Source: JAHBNG01 sp039028975
Lineage (GTDB): Bacteria; Chloroflexota; Anaerolineae; Caldilineales; Caldilineaceae
Reading direction: 5' to 3'
Assembly: GCA_039028975.1 (NCBI GenBank)
Contig: JBCCHB010000129.1
Location: 1-49,693 of the forward strand
DNA: 49,693 nucleotides
The notes beneath the pieces were generated by a model. It made no database searches. It had not been told where the DNA came from and saw only the letters and a program-made list of their open reading frames with translations. Both the position numbers and the translations under genes were made by a program. Shown here in pieces: positions 26,304 through 35,755 of the stretch (the first letter of the stretch is position 1; every line of letters begins with the position of its first letter).

Positions 26304-29300
26304 ATGCACAATCTGTTCAAATACGCTTTAACAAGAAACGTACTGCCAATTATAGGCGCAATGATACTAACGACCGGATTCATTTGGCTTACCGGTCTAT
26401 CAAATGCGATGGGACATACCCAGCCTAGCCCTCAATTCACTGGTGACGGTTCTGGAATCTTTGCAGATGACGAAATCATTTACCTGGATCCATTGGGTTA
26501 CATTCACATCCTCGATACCAACCAGGCCCACGAGGTAGCTGTGGATTGGTCTAGCCCTGAAGGTGGCTACATTGATTTTGCCGTAGGCGATTTCAACGAC
26601 GACAGCGACATGGAAATTGTTGCTGTCAAAGGGATAGGCGCCAGCGGTGACGGCTTTGTCATCTATGATCCAGTTGTCAATTCAAATGACATTGCCATTG
26701 ATGGACGCACAGCCAACGGCGTCCCGTGGGCCATACTTTACCGAGACATAGGTAGCTTCACGCTCGTTGAAGCAGGCAATTTTGACACAGCAATCCCTGG
26801 TGATGAAATTCTACACATTGTGGATGACGGCGTCAGCAATTCCAGCTTGACCATTTTAATATCTGATATGGTTACACCAACAGGTGAGAGTTGGGGGCAT
26901 CAAATGTCAACCAGCCACCAACGTCTGTGGGATCAAGCCATTGTTGGAGAGATTGATGGGGCCGTTACAGGTGCTGACGAAGTCATCCTCATTCGATCTG
27001 ACTTCGAGTCGGATACACCCGAAAGCGTTATGGCCGTTTACCGCGTGGATGATGGAGGATTTACAAGCAATATTCCAATCTGGGAAAACATCAGTGGCCA
27101 ACACCGTTGGCTCAATGCGGCTATCGGGGATGTCATTCCTGGCGGGCATCAAGAGCTTGTGGTCACTCGCTCGAATGTAACTGACAATGCCGGCCACGGC
27201 TTTATTATGCAATATAGTGCCGATGTCGGGCTAACCGATGACGATTTGATCCCATATCCGTATGGCGTAACGGATGTCATTCTGGCGGACATCAATGGCC
27301 AAACCAATGAGAGCAGCGATAAAGAGATTTTCTTCATCAAGCCCGAACCGACCCTGGGCGTTCCTGAATTTGTGATGGTGAATCGGGGGAGTGACAATCC
27401 GCTGAACCAGGATGCCCATGTAATGATTCCTGGCCCTGATCCTCATAGCGCAGCCTCTGGCGATCTCAACGGTGACGGTAAGGACGAACTGATTGTGAGC
27501 TGTGGAGATGAAATATGCATCCACTATCAGCCATATGGAGATTCCGAGCAGTTTAATGGGATTTCTGGGCATAGTGTTAAGTTGATCAAGGCGGCCGATG
27601 TAGATAGAAACGGCATCTCCCTTACCCCAGATGCCAATGCAACACCACTCCCAACATCGACGCCAAGCGGCAGTGCCACACCAACACCCACAAATACAGG
27701 CGTGACCCCGAATATCCACCCAAATGGATGGGATCTCAACTTTGGCCCTAATGGTCAGGCGGATACCGGCTGTGATGGCGTATTAGACTTCGGAACAGAC
27801 AACCGCAAATATTCTAGAGTAATGGTTCAGTCAACGGGCCGGTTACTTGTCTCTGTTTCGTGCAACTATCAGTGGACCATTAAAGGTTATCATCCAAATG
27901 GAACGCTAGATCAAAGCTTTGGTAACGGGGGTACACTTACAACTGACTTTAATCTAGTCGCTATTCAGGCTGATGACAAAATTCTGGCTGCGTCCGGTTT
28001 GCGTATTGCCCGTTTCAATGTCAACGGCTCCCTCGATCCATCCTTCGACGGCGATGGCATTGCCGATACGCTGGCCACCGCTGACATCGATGACTTGTTT
28101 GCTCACGTGGTGTTGCTGCAAGAGGGCAAAATCGCTGCACTTGGAAAGATTGGCCAAAAAAGGATACTGGCCAAGTTCAATAGCGATGGTTCGTTGGATG
28201 CAGAGTTCAATGCAACAGGTTTGCTGACTGTGGCGTTCGACTCATTGCCAAACGATTTTGAGCGCTGTGTCTATGGCAGTGACATGATCGCCCAACCAGA
28301 TGGGAAGTTGCTTGTAGCCCGGTGCGAGTATGATATGGTCGATCCATTCAACCAGAATTTCAGGCCGAAAGTCATCCTTGAACGATATAATCCCGATGGT
28401 ACGTTGGACCCTTCGTTTGGCGTCGCTGGCTTGGTGGAGTTTCCGCCCGAACATGCACGCATCTTTTCAATTGGTGTGCAGTCCACTGGACGTATCATCG
28501 CATCAATGATTTATAATCACTTTTACACAATCACGGCGTTTCAGGCAGATGGTACACTGGACACAACCTTCCAGCCCTTTGATGTGGTACAAGACATATA
28601 TACACTCGTCATCGACGCAAATGATCGCATCCTTTTTAAGGATCCAATGACCGCTGCCACCCATGTCGTTATGCGACTTCAACCATCTGGTGCACTAGAT
28701 ACAAGCTTTGGCAACGGTGGCCAAATTGGGGTGGATGGATTTGCAACCTCAATTCTGGACTTTGTGCAGGAACCATCAGGCAATTTTATCCTGGATGTTG
28801 CTGGGCGGGATTCACCGGACGTTTTCGATCAAATTCGGCTGGTGCGCTACGTAGAGAATCTTGATAGTCCACTCCCAACGCCAGATCCCATGGCAACATC
28901 AACACCAACTCCTATAGAATACCCAACGGCCACGCCAACGGTCGATCCAAATGGAACACCAATGCCCACACCAACGGCAACTTACACTGCCTCGCCAACG
29001 GTAAATCCAGATTGGACGCCCTTGGCCACCGCCACAACCACACCCATAGGAGACTCAAACCCTGTCGTTCATCCCGAAGGCTGGTCGCTCAGCTTTGGCA
29101 ACAATGGCCAAGTCGATTCTGGTTGCCAGCAGCAGTTGGACGTCGTGCCGAGCGATGAACCAGGTCTCTACCACCAACACACATCGCAGATTGTTGTTCA
29201 ATCGACTGGACGGTTCCTGGTATCCAGCTCATGCAACGAGCGTTGGACCCTAGCTCGTTACCACCCCAACGGTACCCTAGACGTCAGCTTTGGCTACAAC

Positions 29301-31673
29301 GGCATGATCTACACCGACTTCAACCTCGTTACGGTCCAAAAAGACGACAAGATTTTGGCTGCTTATGGACTTCGGATTGCTCGCTTTAGTGCTGACGGTT
29401 TCCTGGATCCGAGCTTTGGGAATGAAGGCGTGGCTGATGCTTTGGCAACCACAAATCCGCTGGACTGGTTTGATCATATCTCCCTGCTGGACAGTGGGCA
29501 GATTGTGGCATTGGGTAAAAAGGAGCGTAAACGTATCCTGGCCCGCTTTGGTCAAGATGGCCAGCCCGACCCGACCTTCAACAGCATTGGGGTTCGGATT
29601 GACGAGTTGGGAGAATTGCCAACTTCCTATGATGGATGTGTGTATGGTTTTGACATGGCTACACAACCCGATGGCAAGATCTTGGTCGCCCGCTGTACCT
29701 ATACCTTGGTTGATCAATTTAATCAGCGTTATGAGTTTACCGCTCTGGTCGAACGATATGAGACCAACGGGCAACTTGATAGCAGCTTTGGTGATGGCGG
29801 ACAGCTTGCTTTCCAAACCATCGCTGATGCAGCAGTGCCTACGATCTACGGATTGGCTGTCCAATCGAATGGGCGCGTCATTATTTCGCTCGCTGTCAAC
29901 GGCAAGTTTCTGCTCAAAGGGTACCAGCACGACGGTACACCCGATCCCATCTTCCGTTCTCTTGAACTGAGTGATGTGGCAGAAAACCTAATCATTGACG
30001 GAAGCGACAGAGTACTCTATCGTAGCGGGATTGGTCCTTATCTGCTCCAAAGACGCTTTGCAACTGGTGAACTTGACACTCGATTTGGTACCCATGGTGC
30101 GTTGACTCAACCAGAATTTAGTGCAGGAATCTCTGCTGTTGCTATAGAAGAACCGGGCCATATCCTTCTTGGCGTTGCGGTTAATGACGAAGGTGCAGCT
30201 CTCTACAATCGCCTCAAGATTGTTCGTTACCTGGATGAGACTCCCCGCCCCGAACCGACACCCGTTCCCTCGGCCACCGCGGAACCAGCAAAACCGCTGG
30301 CCCTCATCTATGCTGTTTTGGACAACAATCTGGGTGAAAGCTGGACCAGGTTGGTCAACAATATTGAAGCTGGTGCAGCAGATGGCATGAACGTCCGTCT
30401 GCTCATCGACGGACCGGGCGACAATGGCGATGTTTACGTCTACGACATGCTCCATGACGAAGATCCTTTCTGCCCAAGCTTGCTCAACATCACCTGTAAT
30501 GGACGATATGTAATGGGCCAGAACTTCTGGCAATTTGATACCGAGGATACGGCCAATCCCTCTAGCCTCTATCAATTTATTGCCGACGCCAATGCGGCTT
30601 ATCCCAATGCCACTCAGCTTGTGGTCTCGCTGGTAGGTCATGGCAGCGGATGGAGTGCCAATGTGCTGCCCGGCCAGCCTCGAGTCTGGAGCGACCAGAA
30701 TGACTCATTGGGTGGCATGTTGTGGGACGATCATCCACAAGCAGGAGCATCCAATAGCCAGTCGCTTTCTACACTAGCTTTGGGTGAGGCGCTTCACTGG
30801 GCGGTCAACAATAGCGGCAAGAAGATCGACCTGCTCTACCTTGACGGCTGCTCCATGGGCATGGTTGAAGTGGCCTACGAATTGCGCACGTCTGCAAAAT
30901 ACCTACTCTCATCACCTAATCTAGACTGGGCCTCGTTCAACTACAACGCGCTCTTGCCGGAAGTGGTGACCCAAAATGATGGTGATAGTCTCGGTACCCG
31001 TTGGTTGGCGCTAGAAGCAGCAGAGTTGAGGTCCAATCCAGGGCATCCCTTCACCCTGGCATTGGCGGACTTGAGCACAATGGAGACGCTGGCTGGGAAC
31101 GTCTCCACGCTGGCTCAATCTCTGCAGTCTGTTATACCAGATGAGAAATCGGCTATCTTTCAATCGTTCAACGCCGCTGAACGGTTCGACAGCAACTTTG
31201 ACGGCATCCTCGACAGTGACGACAGCTACGTTGATCTGGCAGACTTTTCTATTCAGCTTAGCAACCAACTAAGCACCAACGGAACGATCCAACAGGCTGC
31301 GCAGACGCTTCAGGATTCAATCGATGAGGTCATCATTGCCAAAGATTCTGAGGGCGGTATCCCGTGGGTCTACAGCGATCAGACGTGGCAGTGGGAAAAC
31401 TTCGGCGGCTTGGGCGTCTATCTTCCTCTAGGGGTAGACGAGCAGAGACGTCAGCTCTTCTACAATCAGACCAACCTCTCTTGGGCTGGTGCCACAGAGT
31501 GGGATGAATTCCTTAGCGCATTCTGGGCCGATGCTGTCCATAGCGCAAGAAATATGCCAGTCTGCCGTGCTACCACCGATCAATGTGAGGGTTTGGCCAA
31601 TCCACTACCTGAGCAAGAGCAGGAGCCTACAAGCGGGATACAACGCCTATTTCTGCCAGTATTGAAGAGGTAA
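26304..31673 (+). CDS. Giant secreted clostripain (C11) protease with two delta-60 propellers
   Basis: A 1,789-aa exported protein; ATG at 26304 follows aaggaag. Signal/anchor helix at residues 8-30. Residues 50-440 are FG-GAP/VCBS-like (VGDFNDDSDMEIVAVKG, SGDLNGDGKDELIVSCG). After a T/P linker (about 441-469), residues 470-855 form a module with six LDxSFGxxG delta-60 motifs. After a second T/P linker, 922-1312 is a second, homologous six-motif module, each opening with HPxGWxLxFGxNGQ. Residues 1332 to about 1760 are a C11 peptidase with His1446 (LVGHGSGW) and Cys1516 (YLDGCSMGM), the expected dyad. The tail RLFLPVLKR resembles other secreted proteins here. Clostripains cut after Arg/Lys and self-activate. 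It probably acts at the cell surface. Confidence 0.85.
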   Translation: MHNLFKYALTRNVLPIIGAMILTTGFIWLTGLSNAMGHTQPSPQFTGDGSGIFADDEIIYLDPLGYIHILDTNQAHEVAVDWSSPEGGYIDFAVGDFNDDSDMEIVAVKGIGASGDGFVIYDPVVNSNDIAIDGRTANGVPWAILYRDIGSFTLVEAGNFDTAIPGDEILHIVDDGVSNSSLTILISDMVTPTGESWGHQMSTSHQRLWDQAIVGEIDGAVTGADEVILIRSDFESDTPESVMAVYRVDDGGFTSNIPIWENISGQHRWLNAAIGDVIPGGHQELVVTRSNVTDNAGHGFIMQYSADVGLTDDDLIPYPYGVTDVILADINGQTNESSDKEIFFIKPEPTLGVPEFVMVNRGSDNPLNQDAHVMIPGPDPHSAASGDLNGDGKDELIVSCGDEICIHYQPYGDSEQFNGISGHSVKLIKAADVDRNGISLTPDANATPLPTSTPSGSATPTPTNTGVTPNIHPNGWDLNFGPNGQADTGCDGVLDFGTDNRKYSRVMVQSTGRLLVSVSCNYQWTIKGYHPNGTLDQSFGNGGTLTTDFNLVAIQADDKILAASGLRIARFNVNGSLDPSFDGDGIADTLATADIDDLFAHVVLLQEGKIAALGKIGQKRILAKFNSDGSLDAEFNATGLLTVAFDSLPNDFERCVYGSDMIAQPDGKLLVARCEYDMVDPFNQNFRPKVILERYNPDGTLDPSFGVAGLVEFPPEHARIFSIGVQSTGRIIASMIYNHFYTITAFQADGTLDTTFQPFDVVQDIYTLVIDANDRILFKDPMTAATHVVMRLQPSGALDTSFGNGGQIGVDGFATSILDFVQEPSGNFILDVAGRDSPDVFDQIRLVRYVENLDSPLPTPDPMATSTPTPIEYPTATPTVDPNGTPMPTPTATYTASPTVNPDWTPLATATTTPIGDSNPVVHPEGWSLSFGNNGQVDSGCQQQLDVVPSDEPGLYHQHTSQIVVQSTGRFLVSSSCNERWTLARYHPNGTLDVSFGYNGMIYTDFNLVTVQKDDKILAAYGLRIARFSADGFLDPSFGNEGVADALATTNPLDWFDHISLLDSGQIVALGKKERKRILARFGQDGQPDPTFNSIGVRIDELGELPTSYDGCVYGFDMATQPDGKILVARCTYTLVDQFNQRYEFTALVERYETNGQLDSSFGDGGQLAFQTIADAAVPTIYGLAVQSNGRVIISLAVNGKFLLKGYQHDGTPDPIFRSLELSDVAENLIIDGSDRVLYRSGIGPYLLQRRFATGELDTRFGTHGALTQPEFSAGISAVAIEEPGHILLGVAVNDEGAALYNRLKIVRYLDETPRPEPTPVPSATAEPAKPLALIYAVLDNNLGESWTRLVNNIEAGAADGMNVRLLIDGPGDNGDVYVYDMLHDEDPFCPSLLNITCNGRYVMGQNFWQFDTEDTANPSSLYQFIADANAAYPNATQLVVSLVGHGSGWSANVLPGQPRVWSDQNDSLGGMLWDDHPQAGASNSQSLSTLALGEALHWAVNNSGKKIDLLYLDGCSMGMVEVAYELRTSAKYLLSSPNLDWASFNYNALLPEVVTQNDGDSLGTRWLALEAAELRSNPGHPFTLALADLSTMETLAGNVSTLAQSLQSVIPDEKSAIFQSFNAAERFDSNFDGILDSDDSYVDLADFSIQLSNQLSTNGTIQQAAQTLQDSIDEVIIAKDSEGGIPWVYSDQTWQWENFGGLGVYLPLGVDEQRRQLFYNQTNLSWAGATEWDEFLSAFWADAVHSARNMPVCRATTDQCEGLANPLPEQEQEPTSGIQRLFLPVLKR

Positions 31674-31681
31674 GGCAAGTG

Positions 31682-32022
31682 TCAGCGGTTTAGGGAAACG
31701 GATTGATCGGATGCGTCAGTGGACTCTAAGGACAGCTCGAAGGATACTTGAGCGCGCTTGACGGACCGGTCATCCAACCTCTGCTTGCCCTGGGTTTCGA
31801 AGTAAAGAATCGACGGGGTGAAGAAATAGATAAAGCTATTCATCAACATCAACGTGCCACAGAGGATGTAGATAAGTTGTACCCCAAACTGGTCCGCCAA
31901 TGGACCAGCGATGAGCAAACCGATGGGCGTCGTTGCTTGCAGACTGCTGCTGATCAAGGTGAGTACACGTCCTTGAAGCGCATTCGGAACAGTGGCTTGT
32001 AGTGCCGCATCGCTACTATATC
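31682..32022 (-). pseudogene. C-terminal remnant of an MFS transporter
   Basis: On the minus strand the frame from about 32020 reads DAALQATVPNALQGRVLTL, then SSSLQATTPIGLLIAGPLA and one further helix (LIYILCGTLMLMNSFIYFF). The QxxVPxxLxGRV and GxLLxGPLADxFG pattern is that of efflux MFS proteins (MFS_3 type), roughly the last quarter. Just upstream the frame meets a stop (TGA near 32026) and no MFS-like sequence continues, so the 5' three quarters are gone. The internal ATG at 31957 would give 91 residues with one or two helices, unlikely to function. Confidence 0.65.
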
Positions 32023-32091
32023 ACGTCTAATAGTCGCTCATCTATGGAAAAATATTAAGCGTTTTATAGAGGAATTTAGTCATTTCAACGA

Positions 32092-32583
32092 TTATAGATC
32101 ATCCAACACCACCCGATCCGTTGGAAAGGCCAATGCACTAGGCAATTCAGTCAATGGAAAATAGTCTACCGAATCCAAATCATCCCCGGCCGCCAACTTG
32201 CCCCCTTCCACATACCCCCGAAACCAGACGCCAACCGTGTGCTGCTTGGGGTTATGAAAGTTTGAGTGAACTGCTACTACTTCTCCAATTTGTACCTTTA
32301 GACCCGTCTCTTCGGCAAACTCCCGCTTGGTCGCATCCCGCACATCCTCATTCCACTCCACATGACCACAAGGAATGCACCACATACCAGCATAGGAGTG
32401 ACCAGCGGCCCGGCGCCCTAGCAGGATGAGGCCCTGTTCGTTTTGCACAATCACAGCAACGCCGATGGTTGGGTTGCGGTATTGGATGTAGCCACAAGAT
32501 GGGCAGGTAGGGCGGAGACGTTCCGCCTTGAGTTGGGAATGGAGTGGGGTGGCACAGTGAGGGCAGTAGATGAAGGTTGTCAT
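32092..32583 (-). CDS. NUDIX hydrolase with N-terminal zinc ribbon
   Basis: About 163 aa from the ATG at 32583 (a GTG at 32598 would add five residues and overlap tag). Residues 6-34 form a zinc ribbon (YCPHCATPL ... PTCPSCGYIQY). The Nudix box GHVEWNEDVRDATKREFAEE then TGL at about residues 77-99 fits GX5EX7REUXEEXGU fully. Zinc-ribbon Nudix proteins often hydrolyse NADH or other nucleoside diphosphates, but the NADH-specific SQPWPFPxS array is not seen, so the substrate is open. It is the last gene of a coupled minus-strand operon with tag and the methylase. Confidence 0.85.
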   Translation of the reverse strand: MTTFIYCPHCATPLHSQLKAERLRPTCPSCGYIQYRNPTIGVAVIVQNEQGLILLGRRAAGHSYAGMWCIPCGHVEWNEDVRDATKREFAEETGLKVQIGEVVAVHSNFHNPKQHTVGVWFRGYVEGGKLAAGDDLDSVDYFPLTELPSALAFPTDRVVLDDL

Positions 32584-32587
32584 GCCG

Positions 32588-33157
32588 TTAGCCACCACCT
32601 ACTTCCCCATACCGAAAACAGTCCATCACATGATCATTGACCATCCCAACAGCCTGCATCCAAGCATAGACAATCGTCGGCCCCACAAAGCTAAAGCCGT
32701 ACTTCTTTAGTGCCTTGCTCACTTCCTTGGATGTCTCAGTCTCAGCAGGCACGTCGGCCATGGTCTGCCAAGCGTTCTGTACAGGTTTTCCGTCCACAAA
32801 ATCCCAAACGAAGGTGCTAAAAGAGCCATATTCTTCGGTGATTTGCAGGTAGCCGCGGGCATTCTTGATGGCCGAATTGATCTTCAGCTTATTGCGTATA
32901 ATGCCTGAATTTTGCAGCAGTTCCGCCACCTTTGCCTCATCATAGTAAACGACTTTTTCCGGATCTAGCCCACCAAAAGCAGCATAGTAGTTCTCGCGCT
33001 TACGCAGAATGGTAATCCAACTCAGACCAGCTTGAGCACCATCCAGAATCAGCTTGGCCCAGAGAGCTTTGTCATCGTAAATAGGGACACCCCATTCGGT
33101 GTCGTGGTAATTGACGTAGAGCGGATCATTACCGCACCAGGAGCAGCGGGTCGTCAT
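32588..33157 (-). CDS. tag: DNA-3-methyladenine glycosylase I
   Basis: A 189-aa enzyme that removes 3-methyladenine from alkylated DNA in base-excision repair. Zinc-snap residues are visible: Cys in TRCSWCGNDP (residue 5), His in YHDTEWGVP (18), and His and Cys in MVNDHVMDCFRY (about 176 and 180). Aromatic pocket residues occur in the DGAQAGLSWITILRKRENY segment (about 39-57). The length is normal for Tag (187 aa in E. coli). ATG at 33157 overlaps the methylase stop by four bases (ATGA), so translation is coupled. Confidence 0.93.
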   Translation of the reverse strand: MTTRCSWCGNDPLYVNYHDTEWGVPIYDDKALWAKLILDGAQAGLSWITILRKRENYYAAFGGLDPEKVVYYDEAKVAELLQNSGIIRNKLKINSAIKNARGYLQITEEYGSFSTFVWDFVDGKPVQNAWQTMADVPAETETSKEVSKALKKYGFSFVGPTIVYAWMQAVGMVNDHVMDCFRYGEVGGG

Positions 33158-34314
33158 GAGCTTTTCCTCCTCATCACAAAAATGCGCGGATGTAGGCCTC
33201 GCAATTGAATCCGCAAAACTTCTTCTAATTCCCAGGCATCGGATTCGGCAACAACCTGTTCCATCAAGCGCACCTCCTGGGTGATGGCAACAAAACGAGT
33301 ACCCGATTTGGCAACGCGGGCAGCCTCAGCGAGAACAGCCGGATACACTTCTACATTCTCAACGTGGGAGCCTACGGCAAAGCCAAAGGGAAGGTCGGCG
33401 ACTAGCGCATCGACTGTGGAGTCAGGCAGATTGAGGGTAGTAGCATTCCAATCATGCAGTTCGACGATTGGCTTAATCCCAGCCGCGGCAAGATTCTTTT
33501 CCGCACAGGATCGGGATTCAGCACTGATGTCACAGCCGCCCACTCTGCGAACGTCCCCATAAGCCAGCCGTTCAACGAGCAGCGTGCCAGAACCACACAT
33601 GAGATTGAAAAAAAAGTCGCTGGGCTTGGGGTGGGTCAACTTGATCATAGAGTGAGCAACTGCCGCATTGAGTGCTCCCTCCATATCACAAACCCGCCAA
33701 TATCTTACAGAGAGAGGGCGAGGTGAGAGACGGAGCATCGCCTCCCAGCCACTGACCGTATTATCATTTTCGGCAGCCGTCTGGCCATTCTTGGGGCGCG
33801 GACGTCGTAAGCGCATGACTAGATCCATCTCGTGAGAGAGAGGCGTTACGCCAAGCGCTTCGGCAAACTCGTCACGCAGGCGGAGCATCACGTCCGAGTC
33901 GCTGCCGGCTGCACTGATGCCAAAGCTCTCAAAGGTGCCAGCAGGCCACATGCGCTGGATCGTCTGCATCTCATGAACCAGCGCTTTGAATGTATGATGT
34001 CCCAGCAGTCCTGTCGGCCTTGCCACGTCAATGTAGTGAACAGTATAAACAGTTAGAACAGTCTGAAGCTGAATCAGTGCTTGAAGCGGACCACTATAGG
34101 TGAAAGGGATTGCGCCAGTACCCAGAAGTTGCTCAACCGGAAGCGATAGTCGCATTCGGTTGCCGAGCACGTAACGCATCTCGCTGTGGGCTAGCTCTTC
34201 CAACCCATCGGGAACGTCGGCCTCACAGTAATAGATCTGGCTCTGGGGCACTACTCGAGCCGTCGAACGCTTCTTCTTTCCTTTACGACGTTTATCTTTT
34301 AACTTGCTCTTCAA
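33154..34314 (-). CDS. THUMP/UPF0020-type RNA methyltransferase-like protein
   Basis: About 386 aa, starting from TTG at 34314. The frame is open further to 34587, but those residues overlap lysA and look random. The start is uncertain because no ribosome-binding site is clear. After a very basic stretch (KDKRRKGKKKR), residues up to about 150 resemble a THUMP-like RNA-binding region. The SAM-binding motif is FNLMCGSGTLLVERLA (about 235-250), and the catalytic motif is VADLPFGFAVG (about 300), a DLPFG variant of the [DN]PP[FY] motif. This is the pattern of Trm14/RlmL-like guanosine N2-methylases acting on tRNA or rRNA. The exact target is not predictable. Confidence 0.68.
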   Translation of the reverse strand: MKSKLKDKRRKGKKKRSTARVVPQSQIYYCEADVPDGLEELAHSEMRYVLGNRMRLSLPVEQLLGTGAIPFTYSGPLQALIQLQTVLTVYTVHYIDVARPTGLLGHHTFKALVHEMQTIQRMWPAGTFESFGISAAGSDSDVMLRLRDEFAEALGVTPLSHEMDLVMRLRRPRPKNGQTAAENDNTVSGWEAMLRLSPRPLSVRYWRVCDMEGALNAAVAHSMIKLTHPKPSDFFFNLMCGSGTLLVERLAYGDVRRVGGCDISAESRSCAEKNLAAAGIKPIVELHDWNATTLNLPDSTVDALVADLPFGFAVGSHVENVEVYPAVLAEAARVAKSGTRFVAITQEVRLMEQVVAESDAWELEEVLRIQLRGLHPRIFVMRRKSS

Positions 34315-34415
34315 GGTGGTTGATCGATTCCTAAGTTTAATACCATTAGAGGTAAGAGGAGATTGCCACGAAATCTCAAAATATTGGGTTGATTTCGGTT
34401 GTAATGCAACCAGAC

Positions 34416-35729
34416 TTATGAAGAAGGGAAAGGAAGATCTCGGGTAATCAGATCGTCTACGGTCTCTCTGCGCTGGATCAGATACGCTTCTCCTTGATCG
34501 AGCCAAACAACGGCTGGTCTGGTGGCACCGTTGTAGTTGCTGCCCATTGCAAGCTGATAAGCCCCGCTGACAGGGACAGCAATCCATTCCCCAGGGAGCA
34601 GATCCGGCAATGCTAGATCATGAATCAGGATATCGCCACTTTCACAAAAGGGGCCACCTAGCGTGGCCTCTGTTGTCACAGGCCGATTGGACTGTTCGAC
34701 GACGGGCAAGGCCGTGTAGCGAGCCTGGTAGAGGGCAGGACGTGGGTTATCAGCCATCCCTCCATCGATTAGATACCAGCGCTTTTGCTGAGTCTCCTTA
34801 ACAGAACCGACCTGATAGATTGCCACGCCTGCTTGTGCAACCAAACTACGACCTGGTTCTAGATGTAGCGCGGGGAGCGCAAGATCTCGCTCTCGGCAGC
34901 CAGCCTCAAGTGTCTCGGCCACAAATGTTACATAGTCACCTATACTTGGATGCGGCAAGTCGTCTTCGTGGTATGGGACACCCCAGCCACCACCCGGGCA
35001 AAGTCTCTCTGGTAGCCAGCCGCTCTGGTCACGAATCTCCACAAGTAGATCGAGAATCATGTTCAGGGCAGGGCCGATTGGTTCTGGGTTGTGAAAATGG
35101 GAACCCTGATGGAAGTGTATACCCGTTACGGAGAAGTCATGCTGCCGAGCAAGTTCGAGTGCATGTAATGCCTCAGCCAGATTCATACCAAACTTGCTAT
35201 CTTCCTGACCGGTTTGGGTGTACTTGTGGGTCTCAACGGCAATACCTGGACGAACTCGTAACCATAGATTCGGCAGAGCTGACGGCTTCCTACATGATTT
35301 GAGTGAGTGGTGATTTAATCGGAGTAAGTGATGTAGTTCCGTCAGATTATCAACAACAATTGTGCCTGCTTGGGCATAAGCTGCTTGTAGATCAGTTGCA
35401 CTTTTGTTCACACCATGAACCAACAGACGCTCGCGCGGAAAGTTCGCTGATTTCGCAATGTAGAGTTCACCCGCACCTGTACAGTCGAGCCAAAATCCAG
35501 ACTGTTCAACCCATTGGGCCATGGCCGTACAGAGGAATGCCTTTCCCGCATAGGTAACCTGACTGGAGCCAGGATAAGCCGCTGACAAAGACGTTCTGTA
35601 CGCGGCTGCACTGCTCTCTAACGTAGCTCTATCATACAAATAAAGGGGTGATCCATAAACCTCGGCTAGCTCTGCAACATCGCAGCCACCGATTTTAAGT
35701 CGCCCCTTTGATGAGATGTTTGTAGATAT
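34416..35729 (-). CDS. lysA: Diaminopimelate decarboxylase, start codon unusual
   Basis: A PLP-dependent fold-III decarboxylase making L-lysine from meso-diaminopimelate. Seen: the PLP lysine in VTYAGKAFLC, the HFHQGSH segment (HxGS-type motif), CPGGGWGVPY (phosphate loop), EPGRSLVAQAG, and the substrate Cys in GGPFCESGD near the C-terminus. Conserved N-terminal residues (KIGGCDVAELAEVYGSPLYL) lie upstream of the first possible TTG (35639), so the real start is further back. In frame the most natural N-terminus begins at ATA 35729 (then STNISSKGRLK). No ATG, GTG or TTG occurs in frame between there and the stop near 35797. Either a rare start codon is used or the base is a mutation or sequencing error. 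A 48-aa gene ends just upstream. Confidence 0.85.
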   Translation of the reverse strand: MSTNISSKGRLKIGGCDVAELAEVYGSPLYLYDRATLESSAAAYRTSLSAAYPGSSQVTYAGKAFLCTAMAQWVEQSGFWLDCTGAGELYIAKSANFPRERLLVHGVNKSATDLQAAYAQAGTIVVDNLTELHHLLRLNHHSLKSCRKPSALPNLWLRVRPGIAVETHKYTQTGQEDSKFGMNLAEALHALELARQHDFSVTGIHFHQGSHFHNPEPIGPALNMILDLLVEIRDQSGWLPERLCPGGGWGVPYHEDDLPHPSIGDYVTFVAETLEAGCRERDLALPALHLEPGRSLVAQAGVAIYQVGSVKETQQKRWYLIDGGMADNPRPALYQARYTALPVVEQSNRPVTTEATLGGPFCESGDILIHDLALPDLLPGEWIAVPVSGAYQLAMGSNYNGATRPAVVWLDQGEAYLIQRRETVDDLITRDLPFPSS

Positions 35730-35755
35730 GGGAAACAGGGAAAGACGAGTGATTT

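Noticed and set aside
34315..34587. N-terminal extension of the methylase to 34587
   Set aside because: It overlaps the lysA coding region in another frame and looks like random, Ser/Arg-rich translation.
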